A stretch of DNA of 64,000 nucleotides from SZAS-79 sp965279075 (GTDB lineage Bacteria; Pseudomonadota; Gammaproteobacteria; Burkholderiales; SG8-39): the NCBI GenBank assembly GCA_965279075.1, contig CBDIHI010000012.1, positions 124,001 through 188,000 on the forward strand, read 5' to 3'. How positions within the stretch are numbered: the first letter of the stretch is position 1; each line of letters opens with the position of its first letter. A program made the translations under genes and the position numbers. The notes under the pieces are model-generated. The model was not told the origin of the DNA and searched no databases. It was given only the letters and a program-made list of their open reading frames with translations. Shown piece after piece: positions 45,201-53,544 of the stretch.

Positions 45201-45962
45201 ATGCAGCCCTTCATCCATCTTTCCGGCGTCACCAAGACCTACCGTAGCGGCCGCGCGGAACACCTCGCGATCTCGGACGCGACCTTCGACGTGATGCCGG
45301 GCGAGCTCGTGGCCCTGGTCGGGCCCTCGGGATGCGGCAAGTCGACGCTGCTGAAAGTGCTCGCGGGGCTCCACGCGCACGACAAGGGCGAGGTGCGGAT
45401 CGGCTCGGACAGCCACGCCTTCGACCCGGCGAGGGATATCGGCATGGTGTTCCAGGCGCCATTGCTCCTCAAATGGAGGCGGATCCTCGACAACGTTCTG
45501 TTGCCCGCCGAGATCCTCGGCCTGCCGATGGCCGAGAGCCGCGAGCGCGCGATGGGTCTGCTGAACCTGGTCGGGCTGGCAGGCTCGGAGGAAAAGTTTC
45601 CCTATGAGCTGTCCGGCGGCATGCAGCAGCGGGCCGCGATCGCGCGGGCGCTGGTGCACGACCCGAAGCTGATCCTGATGGACGAGCCGTTCGGCGCACT
45701 CGATGCGCTCACCCGCGAGAAGATGAACCTCGAGCTGCTGCGCATCTGGAAGGAATCCGGCAAGACCATCGTGTTCGTGACGCACGGCATCTCGGAGGCG
45801 GTGTTCCTCGGCACGCGCGTGGTGGTGCTGACGGCCGGCCCGGCGCGCATGGCTGACAATTTCGAGATCGACCTGCCGCACCCGCGCACGCTCGACATGA
45901 AGACCCACGAGCGCTTCGGCGAGTACACGCGGCGCATCTACAAGCTGCTGGGGATGGAGTGA
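45201..45962 (+). CDS. ABC transporter ATPase, SsuB/TauB/NrtD type
   Basis: 253-aa ATP-binding subunit. Walker A GPSGCGKS is at residues 41-48, with signature LSGGMQQRAAIARALV, Walker B LILMDEPFGALD and the class-specific FVTHGISEAVFLGTRVVVL. No permease or binding protein adjoins it; the subunits of the same transporter class at 18924-19925 and 21886-22653 have no ATPase, so the three may form one importer. It is the first gene of a plus-strand catabolic run. Confidence 0.93.
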   Translation: MQPFIHLSGVTKTYRSGRAEHLAISDATFDVMPGELVALVGPSGCGKSTLLKVLAGLHAHDKGEVRIGSDSHAFDPARDIGMVFQAPLLLKWRRILDNVLLPAEILGLPMAESRERAMGLLNLVGLAGSEEKFPYELSGGMQQRAAIARALVHDPKLILMDEPFGALDALTREKMNLELLRIWKESGKTIVFVTHGISEAVFLGTRVVVLTAGPARMADNFEIDLPHPRTLDMKTHERFGEYTRRIYKLLGME

Positions 45963-45967
45963 GCGGG

Positions 45968-47356
45968 ATGCGGTTCTCGATCGCCTCGGTCGGGTTGTTC
46001 GAGCGCGACGTGCGGCTGCGCATGCCGTTCCGCTTCGGCGCTGTCACGCTCACGGGCTGCCCGCAGGCGTTCGCGCGGGTGCGCATCCGCCTCGCCGACG
46101 GGCGGGAGGCCGAAGGGGCCGCGGCCGAGATGCTGATGCCCAAGTGGTTCGACAAGGACCCGGCGCTCACCAACGAGGACAATTTCGGGCAGTTGCGGAT
46201 ATCCCTCGCGCTGGCCGCCGATGCGTACCTTGCGGGCGGCCTCAATACGGCGTTCGGCCACAGCCGGGCGCAGTACGCCGAACTCATCGCTTCCGGCGCC
46301 GCCCGCGGGCTGAACAGCCTCGTCGCCTGCTACGGTCCGGCGCTCATCGACCGGGCGGTACTCGATGCGCTGTGCCGGGCATGCGGGATGTCCTTTTACA
46401 AGGCGATGCAGTCCAACCTGCCGGGGTTCACCGAATTCGAGGGCCTCGACCTGGCCCGCTTCTCTGCCAGCCTGCCGCCGGCAAAGAGTATTGCCGCCCG
46501 CCATACAGTGGGCCTCGTCGACCCAATCACCGCTGCCGACAACCGCCTCCCGGTTGGCGATGGCTTGCCGGAGACGCTGGAGGACGTCGTCGGACGTTAC
46601 GGGCACACCTGGTTCAAGCTGAAGGTGGGCGGGGAAGTCGAGGCAGACCTCGAACGCCTCGCAGCGATCGCTGCTGTGCTGGACCGTATCGACGGCCCGT
46701 ATCGCGCTTCCCTCGACGGCAACGAGCAATACGAGGATGTCGAAGGCGTCGTGGAATTGTGGGCCCGCATGCAGGCCGATTCGCGGCTGGCGCGCCTCTC
46801 GCAGAGCGTCCTGTTCATCGAGCAGCCGGTGATGCGGCGGAACGCGTTCGCTTCCAGCGTCGCGAAGCTCTCCGCGCTGAAGCCCGTGATCATCGACGAG
46901 TCGGACGACTCGCTCGACGCTTTCCCGCGCGCGAAAGCCCTGGGGTATCGCGGCGTATCCTCCAAGACCTGCAAGGGCCTGTACAAGTCGCTCATCAATC
47001 GCGCCCGGTGTGCGGCATGGGGAGAGGGGTACTTCATGTCGGGCGAGGACCTCACGATCCAGCCGGGCCTCGCGCTGCAGCAGGACCTGGCGCTCGTCTC
47101 GCTCCTCGGCCTCACGCATGTCGAGCGCAACGGGCACCACTACGTGAACGGCATGGCGGGGCTTCCGGAAGCCGAGCAGTCGGCTTTCCTCGCAGCGCAC
47201 CCGGGCCTCTACGAGCGCAGCCACGGCGCGGTGCGCGTGGCGATCCGCCAGGGCAGGCTCGACATCGGCTCGCTCGACTGCGCGGGCTATGCCAGCGCGG
47301 CGGCGCCGGACTGGAATTCAATGCGAACCATGGAACTCAAGAGGGAAACGGCATGA
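45968..47356 (+). CDS. enolase-superfamily enzyme 2, long form
   Basis: 462-aa MR/MLE-like protein. ATG 45968 has GGAG 8 nt upstream; GTG 45959, overlapping the ATPase stop, is an alternative. Barrel residues are K217-L-K219 (WFKLKVGG), D250 (ASLDGNEQ), E285 (LFIEQP), D310 (VIIDES) and K333 or K336 (SSKTCKG). It is nearly 90 residues longer than typical members, with an extended N-terminal capping part (about 45-180). The substrate is unknown. Confidence 0.85.
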   Translation: MRFSIASVGLFERDVRLRMPFRFGAVTLTGCPQAFARVRIRLADGREAEGAAAEMLMPKWFDKDPALTNEDNFGQLRISLALAADAYLAGGLNTAFGHSRAQYAELIASGAARGLNSLVACYGPALIDRAVLDALCRACGMSFYKAMQSNLPGFTEFEGLDLARFSASLPPAKSIAARHTVGLVDPITAADNRLPVGDGLPETLEDVVGRYGHTWFKLKVGGEVEADLERLAAIAAVLDRIDGPYRASLDGNEQYEDVEGVVELWARMQADSRLARLSQSVLFIEQPVMRRNAFASSVAKLSALKPVIIDESDDSLDAFPRAKALGYRGVSSKTCKGLYKSLINRARCAAWGEGYFMSGEDLTIQPGLALQQDLALVSLLGLTHVERNGHHYVNGMAGLPEAEQSAFLAAHPGLYERSHGAVRVAIRQGRLDIGSLDCAGYASAAAPDWNSMRTMELKRETA

Positions 47357-48504
47357 CGCAGAAACGCATCGGCATCATCATGAACGGCGTCACGGGACGC
47401 ATGGGCACCAACCAGCACCTCGTGCGCTCGATCGTCGCCATCCGCAAGGAAGGCGGCGTGAAGCTCGCCAACGGCACGCGCCTCGTGCCCGACCCGATCC
47501 TCGTCGGCCGCAACGCGGGCAAGGTAGAGGCGCTGGCGCGGGCCCACGGCATCGAGCGCTGGACCACGGACCTGGACCGCGCGCTGAAGGACAAGAAGGA
47601 CGAAGTGTTCTTCGACGCCGCTTCCACGCAGCTGCGGCCGACGTTGCTCAAGCAGGCCATTGCCGCCGGCAAGCACGTCTACTGCGAAAAACCCGTTGCC
47701 ACCACGGTGGCGGAGGCGATGAGCCTCTACAAGGCCGCCAAAAAGGCCGGCATCAAGCACGGCGTGGTGCAGGACAAGCTCTGGCTGCCGGGGCTGCTGA
47801 AACTGAAGATGCTTCGCGACTCGGGCTTCTTCGGCAAGATCCTGTCGGTGCGCGGCGAGTTCGGGTACTGGGTGTTCGAGGGCGACTGGCAGGAGGCGCA
47901 GCGCCCGAGCTGGAACTACCGCACGCAGGACGGCGGCGGCATCATCCTCGACATGCTGTGCCACTGGCGTTACGTGCTCGACAACCTCTTCGGCAACGTG
48001 AAGGCGGTGACTTGCCTGGGCGCGACGCACATCCCCAACCGCTGGGACGAGGAGGGGAAGAAATACAAGGCCACGGCCGACGACGCCGCGTATGCGACGT
48101 TCGAGCTGGAGGGCGGCGTGATCGCGCACTTCAACAGTTCGTGGGCGGTGCGCGTGCGCAGGGATGACCTCCTGACGCTGCAGGTCGACGGCACGCACGG
48201 CTCGGCGGTCGCGGGCCTGCGCCGCTGCTTCACGCAGTCGCGCGTCAATACGCCGAAGCCCGTCTGGAACCCGGACATCCCGCAGCCGATCGATTTCTTC
48301 GCCGGCTGGCAGGAAGTGCCCGACAACGCGCCGGCGGAGAACGCGTTCAAGGCGCAGTGGGAGCTGTACCTGAAGCACGTGGCCGGCGAAGGCGACTTCC
48401 GCTGGGACCTGATGGAAGGCGCGCGCGGCGTGCAGCTCGCTGAACTGGGCCTCAAGAGCTGGAAGCAGAGGAAATGGCTGGATGTCCCGGCGTTGAAGGC
48501 CTGA
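47353..48504 (+). CDS. Gfo/Idh/MocA-family NAD(P) oxidoreductase
   Basis: 383-aa sugar-type dehydrogenase. The N-terminal Rossmann motif is IGIIMNGVTGRMGTN, and the catalytic E112-K113-P114 motif (VYCEKPVATT) follows. A second conserved lysine-type position is in HGVVQDKLWLPG. The C-terminal domain contains the usual GGGIILDMLCHWRY. Family members oxidise hydroxyls of sugars, inositols or their glycosides. It overlaps the enolase-type gene by 4 nt. Confidence 0.92.
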   Translation: MTQKRIGIIMNGVTGRMGTNQHLVRSIVAIRKEGGVKLANGTRLVPDPILVGRNAGKVEALARAHGIERWTTDLDRALKDKKDEVFFDAASTQLRPTLLKQAIAAGKHVYCEKPVATTVAEAMSLYKAAKKAGIKHGVVQDKLWLPGLLKLKMLRDSGFFGKILSVRGEFGYWVFEGDWQEAQRPSWNYRTQDGGGIILDMLCHWRYVLDNLFGNVKAVTCLGATHIPNRWDEEGKKYKATADDAAYATFELEGGVIAHFNSSWAVRVRRDDLLTLQVDGTHGSAVAGLRRCFTQSRVNTPKPVWNPDIPQPIDFFAGWQEVPDNAPAENAFKAQWELYLKHVAGEGDFRWDLMEGARGVQLAELGLKSWKQRKWLDVPALKA

Positions 48505-48508
48505 GGCC

Positions 48509-49672
48509 GTGGCAATGAGGATCAGGCTGCCGGTGGGGGAGGGCCGGTTCGGGGACTACACGCTGGCCGGGCCGCGCGAGTTTGCCAAGCCTTCGCGCCC
48601 CTTCACGCGCAAGGCGCTGGGCGCCGCACACGTGGTGGCCGACCCGCACTCGTCTAAGGAACCGTGGACCGAAGCGGCGATCGACTGGGACAGTACCATT
48701 GCGTACCGCCGCCACCTGTGGTCCTACGGCCTGGGCGTGGCCGAGGCGATGGACACCGCGCAGCGCGGCATGGGCCTCGACTGGCCCAACGCGCTTGAAC
48801 TGATCCGCCGCTCGGTCGACGCGTCGCGCGATGTCCCGGGCGCAGTGGTGGCGAGCGGCGCGGGGACCGACCACCTTGCGCCCAGCCCGAACCTCGCGAT
48901 CGCGGACGTGATCGACGCGTATGAGGCGCAATGCGAGGCCATCGAAAAGATCGGCGGGCGCATCATCCTGATGGCGAGCCGGGCGCTGGCCGCGTGCGCC
49001 CGTTCGCCGGACGCCTACGGCCTCGTCTACGACCGCATCCTCACGCAGGTGAAGGAGCCGGTGATCATCCACTGGCTGGGCGAGATGTTCGACCCGGCGC
49101 TGGCGGGTTACTGGGGCGAGGCGGACCACCATGCCGCGATGGACGTGTGCCTGGATGTGCTCGCGCGCAACGCGAAGAAGGTCGACGGCATCAAGATCTC
49201 GCTGCTCGACAAGGACAAGGAAATCGCCATGCGCCGCCGGCTGCCCGCGGGCGTGGCGATGTACACCGGCGACGATTTCAACTTCGCGGAACTGATCGAG
49301 GGAGATGCGCAGGGGCATTCCGAAGCGCTGCTCGGGATCTTCGACTCGATCGCACCGGCGGCGTCCGCCGCGCTGGGGGCCCTCGCCGATGGCGACCACG
49401 CCAGGTATCACGAGATCCTCGCGCCCACGGTGCCGCTGTCGCGGCACATCTTCAAGGCGCCCACGCGTTTCTACAAGACCGGCGTGGTGTTCATGGCCTG
49501 GCTGAACGGCCACCAGGACCACTTCGTCATGGTCGGCGGCCAGCAGAGCGGGCGCACGATCCTGCATTTTTCCGAGTTGTTCCGGCTGGCCGACGCCGCG
49601 GGGCTGCTCGTCGATCCCGCGCTCGCCTGCGCGCGCATGAAGTCGCTGCTCGCCGTGCATGGGGTGGCCTGA
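48509..49672 (+). CDS. DUF993-family protein (DapA-like TIM barrel)
   Basis: 387-aa protein of the DUF993 family, distantly related to dihydrodipicolinate synthase. Landmarks are GAAHVVADPHS, ASGAGTDHLAPSP and HWLGEMFDPALAGYWG; the likely Schiff-base lysine is in KVDGIKISLLDKDKE. GTG 48509 or ATG 48515 could start it. Members commonly accompany Gfo/Idh/MocA oxidoreductases and TIM-barrel isomerases, as here. An aldolase or lyase role is likely but unproven. Confidence 0.85.
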   Translation: MAMRIRLPVGEGRFGDYTLAGPREFAKPSRPFTRKALGAAHVVADPHSSKEPWTEAAIDWDSTIAYRRHLWSYGLGVAEAMDTAQRGMGLDWPNALELIRRSVDASRDVPGAVVASGAGTDHLAPSPNLAIADVIDAYEAQCEAIEKIGGRIILMASRALAACARSPDAYGLVYDRILTQVKEPVIIHWLGEMFDPALAGYWGEADHHAAMDVCLDVLARNAKKVDGIKISLLDKDKEIAMRRRLPAGVAMYTGDDFNFAELIEGDAQGHSEALLGIFDSIAPAASAALGALADGDHARYHEILAPTVPLSRHIFKAPTRFYKTGVVFMAWLNGHQDHFVMVGGQQSGRTILHFSELFRLADAAGLLVDPALACARMKSLLAVHGVA

Positions 49673-50511
49673 TGGCGGCTCCCGATCCGGCGCTGCTGTC
49701 GCTCAACGCGATCACCACCAAGGGCTGGACGCTGGCGCAGGCCATCGACGGCTGCGCGCGCCACGGCATCCGCGGCATCACGGTGTGGCGCGACCGGCTG
49801 CAGGAGATGGGGGTGCCGGCCGCCGCGCAGGCGCTCCGCGCGGCGGGGCTTGCGGTCACGGGCCTGTGCCGTGGCGGAATGTTCCCGGCCGCCGACGCCG
49901 CGGGTCGCAAGGCGGCGATCGAGGACAACCTGCGCGCGATCGACGAGGCGCAGGCGATCGGGGCGAGCTGCCTGATCCTGGTGGTCGGCGGGTTGCCGCC
50001 GGGCTCGAAGGACATCGCAGGCGCCCGCACCCAGGTCAGGGACGGCATTGCGACGATCCTCGGGCACGCCAGGCAGGCCAAGGTGCCGCTCGCGATCGAG
50101 CCGCTGCACCCGATGCAGGCGGCGGACCGTGCCTGCATCAACACGCTCGGCCAGGCGCTCGACCTGTGCGACGAGCTCGACCCGCGGGCGACCGGCGCAC
50201 TGGGCGTGGCGCTCGACGTCTATCACGTCTGGTGGGATCCCCAGCTCGATGCGCAGGTCGCGCGCGCGGGTGCCGGGCGGCTGCTTGCCCACCACATCTG
50301 CGACTGGCTGGTGCCGACGAAAGACCTTGCATTCGACCGGGGCATGATGGGCGACGGGATCATCGACCTGCCGCGCATCCGGGGGTTGGTCGAAAAGGCC
50401 GGTTACCGGGGGTTCAGCGAGGTCGAACTGTTCTCGCAGGACAACTGGTGGAAGCGCGATCCCGACGAGGTGCTCAGCATAATGAAAGAGCGCTACCTGG
50501 CCTGCTGCTGA
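49672..50511 (+). CDS. sugar phosphate isomerase/epimerase-like TIM-barrel protein 2
   Basis: 279-aa xylose-isomerase-like TIM barrel. Metal residues fit the family: E in LAIEPLHP, D in VALDVYHVWWD, H in LLAHHICDWL and E in FSEVELFSQDNWW. Its start overlaps the DUF993 stop by 1 nt (TGATG), so it closes the operon begun by the ATPase. It is a paralogue of the protein at 27862. Confidence 0.9.
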   Translation: MAAPDPALLSLNAITTKGWTLAQAIDGCARHGIRGITVWRDRLQEMGVPAAAQALRAAGLAVTGLCRGGMFPAADAAGRKAAIEDNLRAIDEAQAIGASCLILVVGGLPPGSKDIAGARTQVRDGIATILGHARQAKVPLAIEPLHPMQAADRACINTLGQALDLCDELDPRATGALGVALDVYHVWWDPQLDAQVARAGAGRLLAHHICDWLVPTKDLAFDRGMMGDGIIDLPRIRGLVEKAGYRGFSEVELFSQDNWWKRDPDEVLSIMKERYLACC

Positions 50512-50534
50512 GCGCGGGAGGGCTGGCGGGCCTT

Positions 50535-50903
50535 CTAGCGGGCGCAGGCGAGTGTGAGGATGGTCTTGTTGACCGAGTCGGGCCCGACGGGGCCCCACGG
50601 GCCGGGCCTGCCGTCGCTGACGACCGGCGTACCCAGCGCCATGTGGTCGCGATGGGCGCTCAGGTACATCATCCTGACGCTCGACTCCTTGCAGTTGAAC
50701 TCCCACTGCGCGCGCCGCGACAGGACCGCGCCGTCGGGCGTTTTCCTGTCCTGCAGCGTCCAGACGCGGCGCAGGATGCCGTCCTTGACGATGTTCTCGG
50801 GGTCGAAGTACAGCACGGCCTGGGCGTGCTCCTCGAGTTTCATCCAGTCGGCGTGCGCCTGTGCAGTGGCGAGGACCAGCAGTGCGGCGAGCAGGGCGCG
50901 CAT
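50535..50903 (-). CDS. small secreted protein, surface-adhesin protein E-like
   Basis: 122-aa exported protein. Signal peptide MRALLAALLVLATAQAHA, then a domain with FDPENIVKDGILRRVWTLQDRK and a central C (FNCKES) paired with a C-terminal C (LACAR), compatible with one disulfide. The domain resembles the adhesin-E/CNP1-type small proteins of betaproteobacteria. Function unknown. It lies 8 nt after a lipoprotein gene. Confidence 0.8.
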   Translation of the reverse strand: MRALLAALLVLATAQAHADWMKLEEHAQAVLYFDPENIVKDGILRRVWTLQDRKTPDGAVLSRRAQWEFNCKESSVRMMYLSAHRDHMALGTPVVSDGRPGPWGPVGPDSVNKTILTLACAR

Positions 50904-50911
50904 GCGGTGCT

Positions 50912-51541
50912 TCAGAGCTCCTTGAGGATCGCCGCCGACAGGTGCCGCGCGGCCTCGCGCCAGACCGCCTCGATCGCCTTGTGGTCGTTGCGCAGCGCCT
51001 CGCCGGGACGCGCTTCGATCGGGTTGCCCAGCGTCAGCAGCCGGTCACCCGCGTTCCAGACGGTTTTGCCAGAAGCGTCCGTCATGGAGCACTCGAGGTA
51101 AAGGATCGGCACGAGGTTCGAGCTGAAGCCGTTCGGGATGCTGAGGCCGTACTGGCGGATGGCGACGCTCAGTGTCGCGGACCCCGGGCCCGGCTTGTCC
51201 GCGATCGGCAGCCTGCCCGAGGCTTTCAATGCGGCGGTGAATTCCTCCAGCACGATCTTTTCGATCTTCACGTCGTTCCTCTCGACGAACTCGCGCAGGC
51301 TGGTGCGTGCATCAGCGCGGCCGGATTCGGTCGCGATGGCACCGAGCGCGCCGAACATCAGCCCGGCACCCCCGCCGGGCCCGAGGTAGTAGATATCGGG
51401 GGGCTTGGCGACGTTCGGGCTGACGACCACCTGATGCACCGCCTTGCGGTCGGCATCGCTCATCTTCTGTGGGTTCGAGACGCAGCCCGCGAGCAGCAGG
51501 GCCAGCGCCACCAGGGTGGATTTGCGAAGGTTCACTCGCAT
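50912..51541 (-). CDS. outer-membrane-type lipoprotein, hypothetical
   Basis: 209-aa lipoprotein. Signal MRVNLRKSTLVALALLLAGC ends in the lipobox L-A-G-C. A glycine-rich hydrophobic patch (YLGPGGGAGLMFGALGAIA) follows near residues 52-70, then an alpha/beta region with FTAALKASGRLPI. No specific family recognised with certainty. Its start lies inside the end of the cytochrome gene (10-nt overlap), so both are co-expressed. Confidence 0.8.
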   Translation of the reverse strand: MRVNLRKSTLVALALLLAGCVSNPQKMSDADRKAVHQVVVSPNVAKPPDIYYLGPGGGAGLMFGALGAIATESGRADARTSLREFVERNDVKIEKIVLEEFTAALKASGRLPIADKPGPGSATLSVAIRQYGLSIPNGFSSNLVPILYLECSMTDASGKTVWNAGDRLLTLGNPIEARPGEALRNDHKAIEAVWREAARHLSAAILKEL

Positions 51542-52758
51542 CTTGCGTTGTCCTCCGGGCGCCAAGGGTTGCTGAACGTGCTCAGGGTCTCGAGGAAGAC
51601 CAGCAGGTCGGTCTGCTCGAGCGGCGTGAGGTCGAGCGGCTTCGAGACCTTGGCGCCATCCTTCTCGCGCAGGCGGGCGGGATCCAGCCCCGAGTAGTGC
51701 CGGATCACCTCGGCGAGCGTATCGACGCGTCCGTCGCGGCCGTACGGCGCGGTCAGCAGCAGGTTGCGCAGCGACGGGACCTTGAACGCACCCGCAGTTT
51801 CCTTTTCGAGCGCCACCTTGCGGACGCGCTCCGCGCTGCCGCCGGACTGATCGTCGTTGTACTGCCCGAGCAGGTTGTAGCGGCTGTGCAGTACCTGCCT
51901 CACGCCGACCTGCCGCCCGGGGTCGGGCTTGCCGCCCGGCGCGTGGTGGGACAGCCCGGTGCTGAAGAATTCGTTGCCGGTGAAGTTGGAGCCGCTGTGG
52001 CAGGTCGTGCAGGCACCCTTGCCGAGGAAAATCTTCAGCCCGCGCTGCGCCGGCTCGGAGAGGGGCCAGGTGGCGGGAGGGTCGTTGCGCGCGACGGCGT
52101 CGCGGAACTTGTCGAACGGCGTGCCGCCGCTGACCAGCGTCTCGAGGAAGCTGGCGATGGCCTTGCCCACGCCCACGAACACGGCCTCGTCTTCGGCCGG
52201 CGGCGGGGCCCCGAATGCCTTGCGGTAGCGGCAGGACATGAGCGTGTCCTCCCGGACCAAGCGCGCCACGTGCTGCGGCGTCGCGCCCAGCTCGCGCCGG
52301 TCCAGCATCGGGCGCAGGTTCTGCGACCACAGGCTGTCCGCGGCGCCGTCCCAGCCGTACCAGGGTGCCGCGCGCAGGTTGAAAAGGGTCGGCGTGTTGC
52401 GGTCGACCTCAACCGCCCCGACACCGCGGCGCAGGTTGTCGGTCCAGTTGCGCTCGGGGACGTGGCAGCTCGCGCACGACATCTGCCCGGTGCGCGACAG
52501 GCGTTGGTCGAAGAACAGCGCCGAGCCCAGTTCGATCGCTTCCAGCCGGCCCGAGACCCGGTTGGAGGGGTCGAACGGCGCGTTCGGCGGCCATGGGCCG
52601 TGGGACAGGATCTGCTTCACCTCGAGGTCGGTGAAGGCGACCCTGCCGTCGGCGGGTTCCGCGGGTAAGCCGACGGAGGGCAGCAGCGCCAGCGCAAGGG
52701 CCATGGCACGGAAGACGCCCAACGCAATTCGAATCGGCATGTGACTTCTGGCGCTCAT
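51532..52758 (-). CDS. di-haem cytochrome c peroxidase/MauG-type protein
   Basis: 408-aa periplasmic di-haem protein. Start ATG 52758 or ATG 52740; a signal peptide ends near VGLPAEP. Haem-binding motifs are C95-A-S-C98-H99 and C250-T-T-C253-H254, the usual two-domain layout of bacterial cytochrome c peroxidases and MauG. The C-terminal YNDDQSGGSAERVRKV and PSLRNLLLTAPYGRDGR are typical. It may remove peroxide or oxidise a protein partner. Confidence 0.92.
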   Translation of the reverse strand: MSARSHMPIRIALGVFRAMALALALLPSVGLPAEPADGRVAFTDLEVKQILSHGPWPPNAPFDPSNRVSGRLEAIELGSALFFDQRLSRTGQMSCASCHVPERNWTDNLRRGVGAVEVDRNTPTLFNLRAAPWYGWDGAADSLWSQNLRPMLDRRELGATPQHVARLVREDTLMSCRYRKAFGAPPPAEDEAVFVGVGKAIASFLETLVSGGTPFDKFRDAVARNDPPATWPLSEPAQRGLKIFLGKGACTTCHSGSNFTGNEFFSTGLSHHAPGGKPDPGRQVGVRQVLHSRYNLLGQYNDDQSGGSAERVRKVALEKETAGAFKVPSLRNLLLTAPYGRDGRVDTLAEVIRHYSGLDPARLREKDGAKVSKPLDLTPLEQTDLLVFLETLSTFSNPWRPEDNARCE

Positions 52759-52830
52759 GAGGTAGCCTGTTTCGCCTATCCTACCGCGCGCCGCGGCAGG
52801 CGGTGGAAGGTGTAATCCAAAATCGAGATA

Positions 52831-52848
52831 TGTACTTCTATCGATACA
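52831..52848 (-). promoter_or_regulatory. third TGTATCG-N6-GTACA site, cytochrome/MarR control region
   Basis: On the minus strand the 18-mer TGTATCGATAGAAGTACA matches the ends of the two 43-bp repeats at all 13 fixed positions. It lies about 75 bp upstream of the cytochrome gene and about 195 bp upstream of the MarR gene. The rest of this 283-bp gap holds an A/T-rich block with TTGACT at 52877-52882 but no other feature I can support. Confidence 0.55.
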
Positions 52849-53041
52849 CAAACTACCACGAGAGCGGCACCAGATCTTGACTTTTGATTTTCAATTCACG
52901 CAAATACCGCTAAAACAGCGATCCGGAAAGGTGCCGCGAGAGATGTGACCGCCCGGCTTGGCCGGGACGCGTAACGCCTTTCGACGCGCAAATCCGCGCG
53001 AGGATGGTGTAGCCTGCCCCGTGAGTACTACGCGACACTCG

Positions 53042-53524
53042 ATGAAAACCCTGAACCTTAAGCTCGACCTCGAATACCGGACAGCGTACCGGTTCTCGGT
53101 GCTCTCGGCCCGAAGCATCCGCTGCACGGCGGACCTGTGCCGCAAGCTCGGACTGACCTCGGGCGGGTGGCGGACGCTTGCGGTGATCGGCCGCTACGAG
53201 CCGATCCATCCCGGCAGCGTCGCCGAACGCGCCAGCGTCGACCCCGACAAGGTGACGCGCGCTGTCGACCGGCTCGTCGCGAAAGGGCTGGTCGCGCGCA
53301 AGGCCGACAGCGTCGACCGCAGGCGCATCGTCCTCACGCTGACTGCGCGCGGCCGCAAGGTCCATCGCGAGATCGACCAGGTACGCAGGACCGTCGAGCG
53401 GAAGTTCCTCAGCGCGCTGACCCCGCAGGAACTCGCCCGCTTCAATGCGACGATGGACAAGCTCGAAGCCCAGGCCCGGCGGCTGTTCACCGGCAAGGGG
53501 GCCTGGCGCGCGCTGGTTGAATAG
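53042..53524 (+). CDS. MarR-family transcriptional regulator
   Basis: 160-aa regulator. ATG 53042 gives a normal MarR length; a longer frame from 52958 has no family similarity in the extra part. The winged helix includes GWRTLAVIGRYEPIHPGSVAERASVDPDKVTRAVDRLVAKGLVARKADSVDRRRIVLTLT. Such regulators usually sense phenolic acids or oxidants and act on nearby genes. The gene upstream of it, divergently read, is the cytochrome; the gene after it is a uronate dehydrogenase-like enzyme. Confidence 0.93.
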   Translation: MKTLNLKLDLEYRTAYRFSVLSARSIRCTADLCRKLGLTSGGWRTLAVIGRYEPIHPGSVAERASVDPDKVTRAVDRLVAKGLVARKADSVDRRRIVLTLTARGRKVHREIDQVRRTVERKFLSALTPQELARFNATMDKLEAQARRLFTGKGAWRALVE

Positions 53525-53544
53525 ATGCGTGATCGAAGCTTCGA

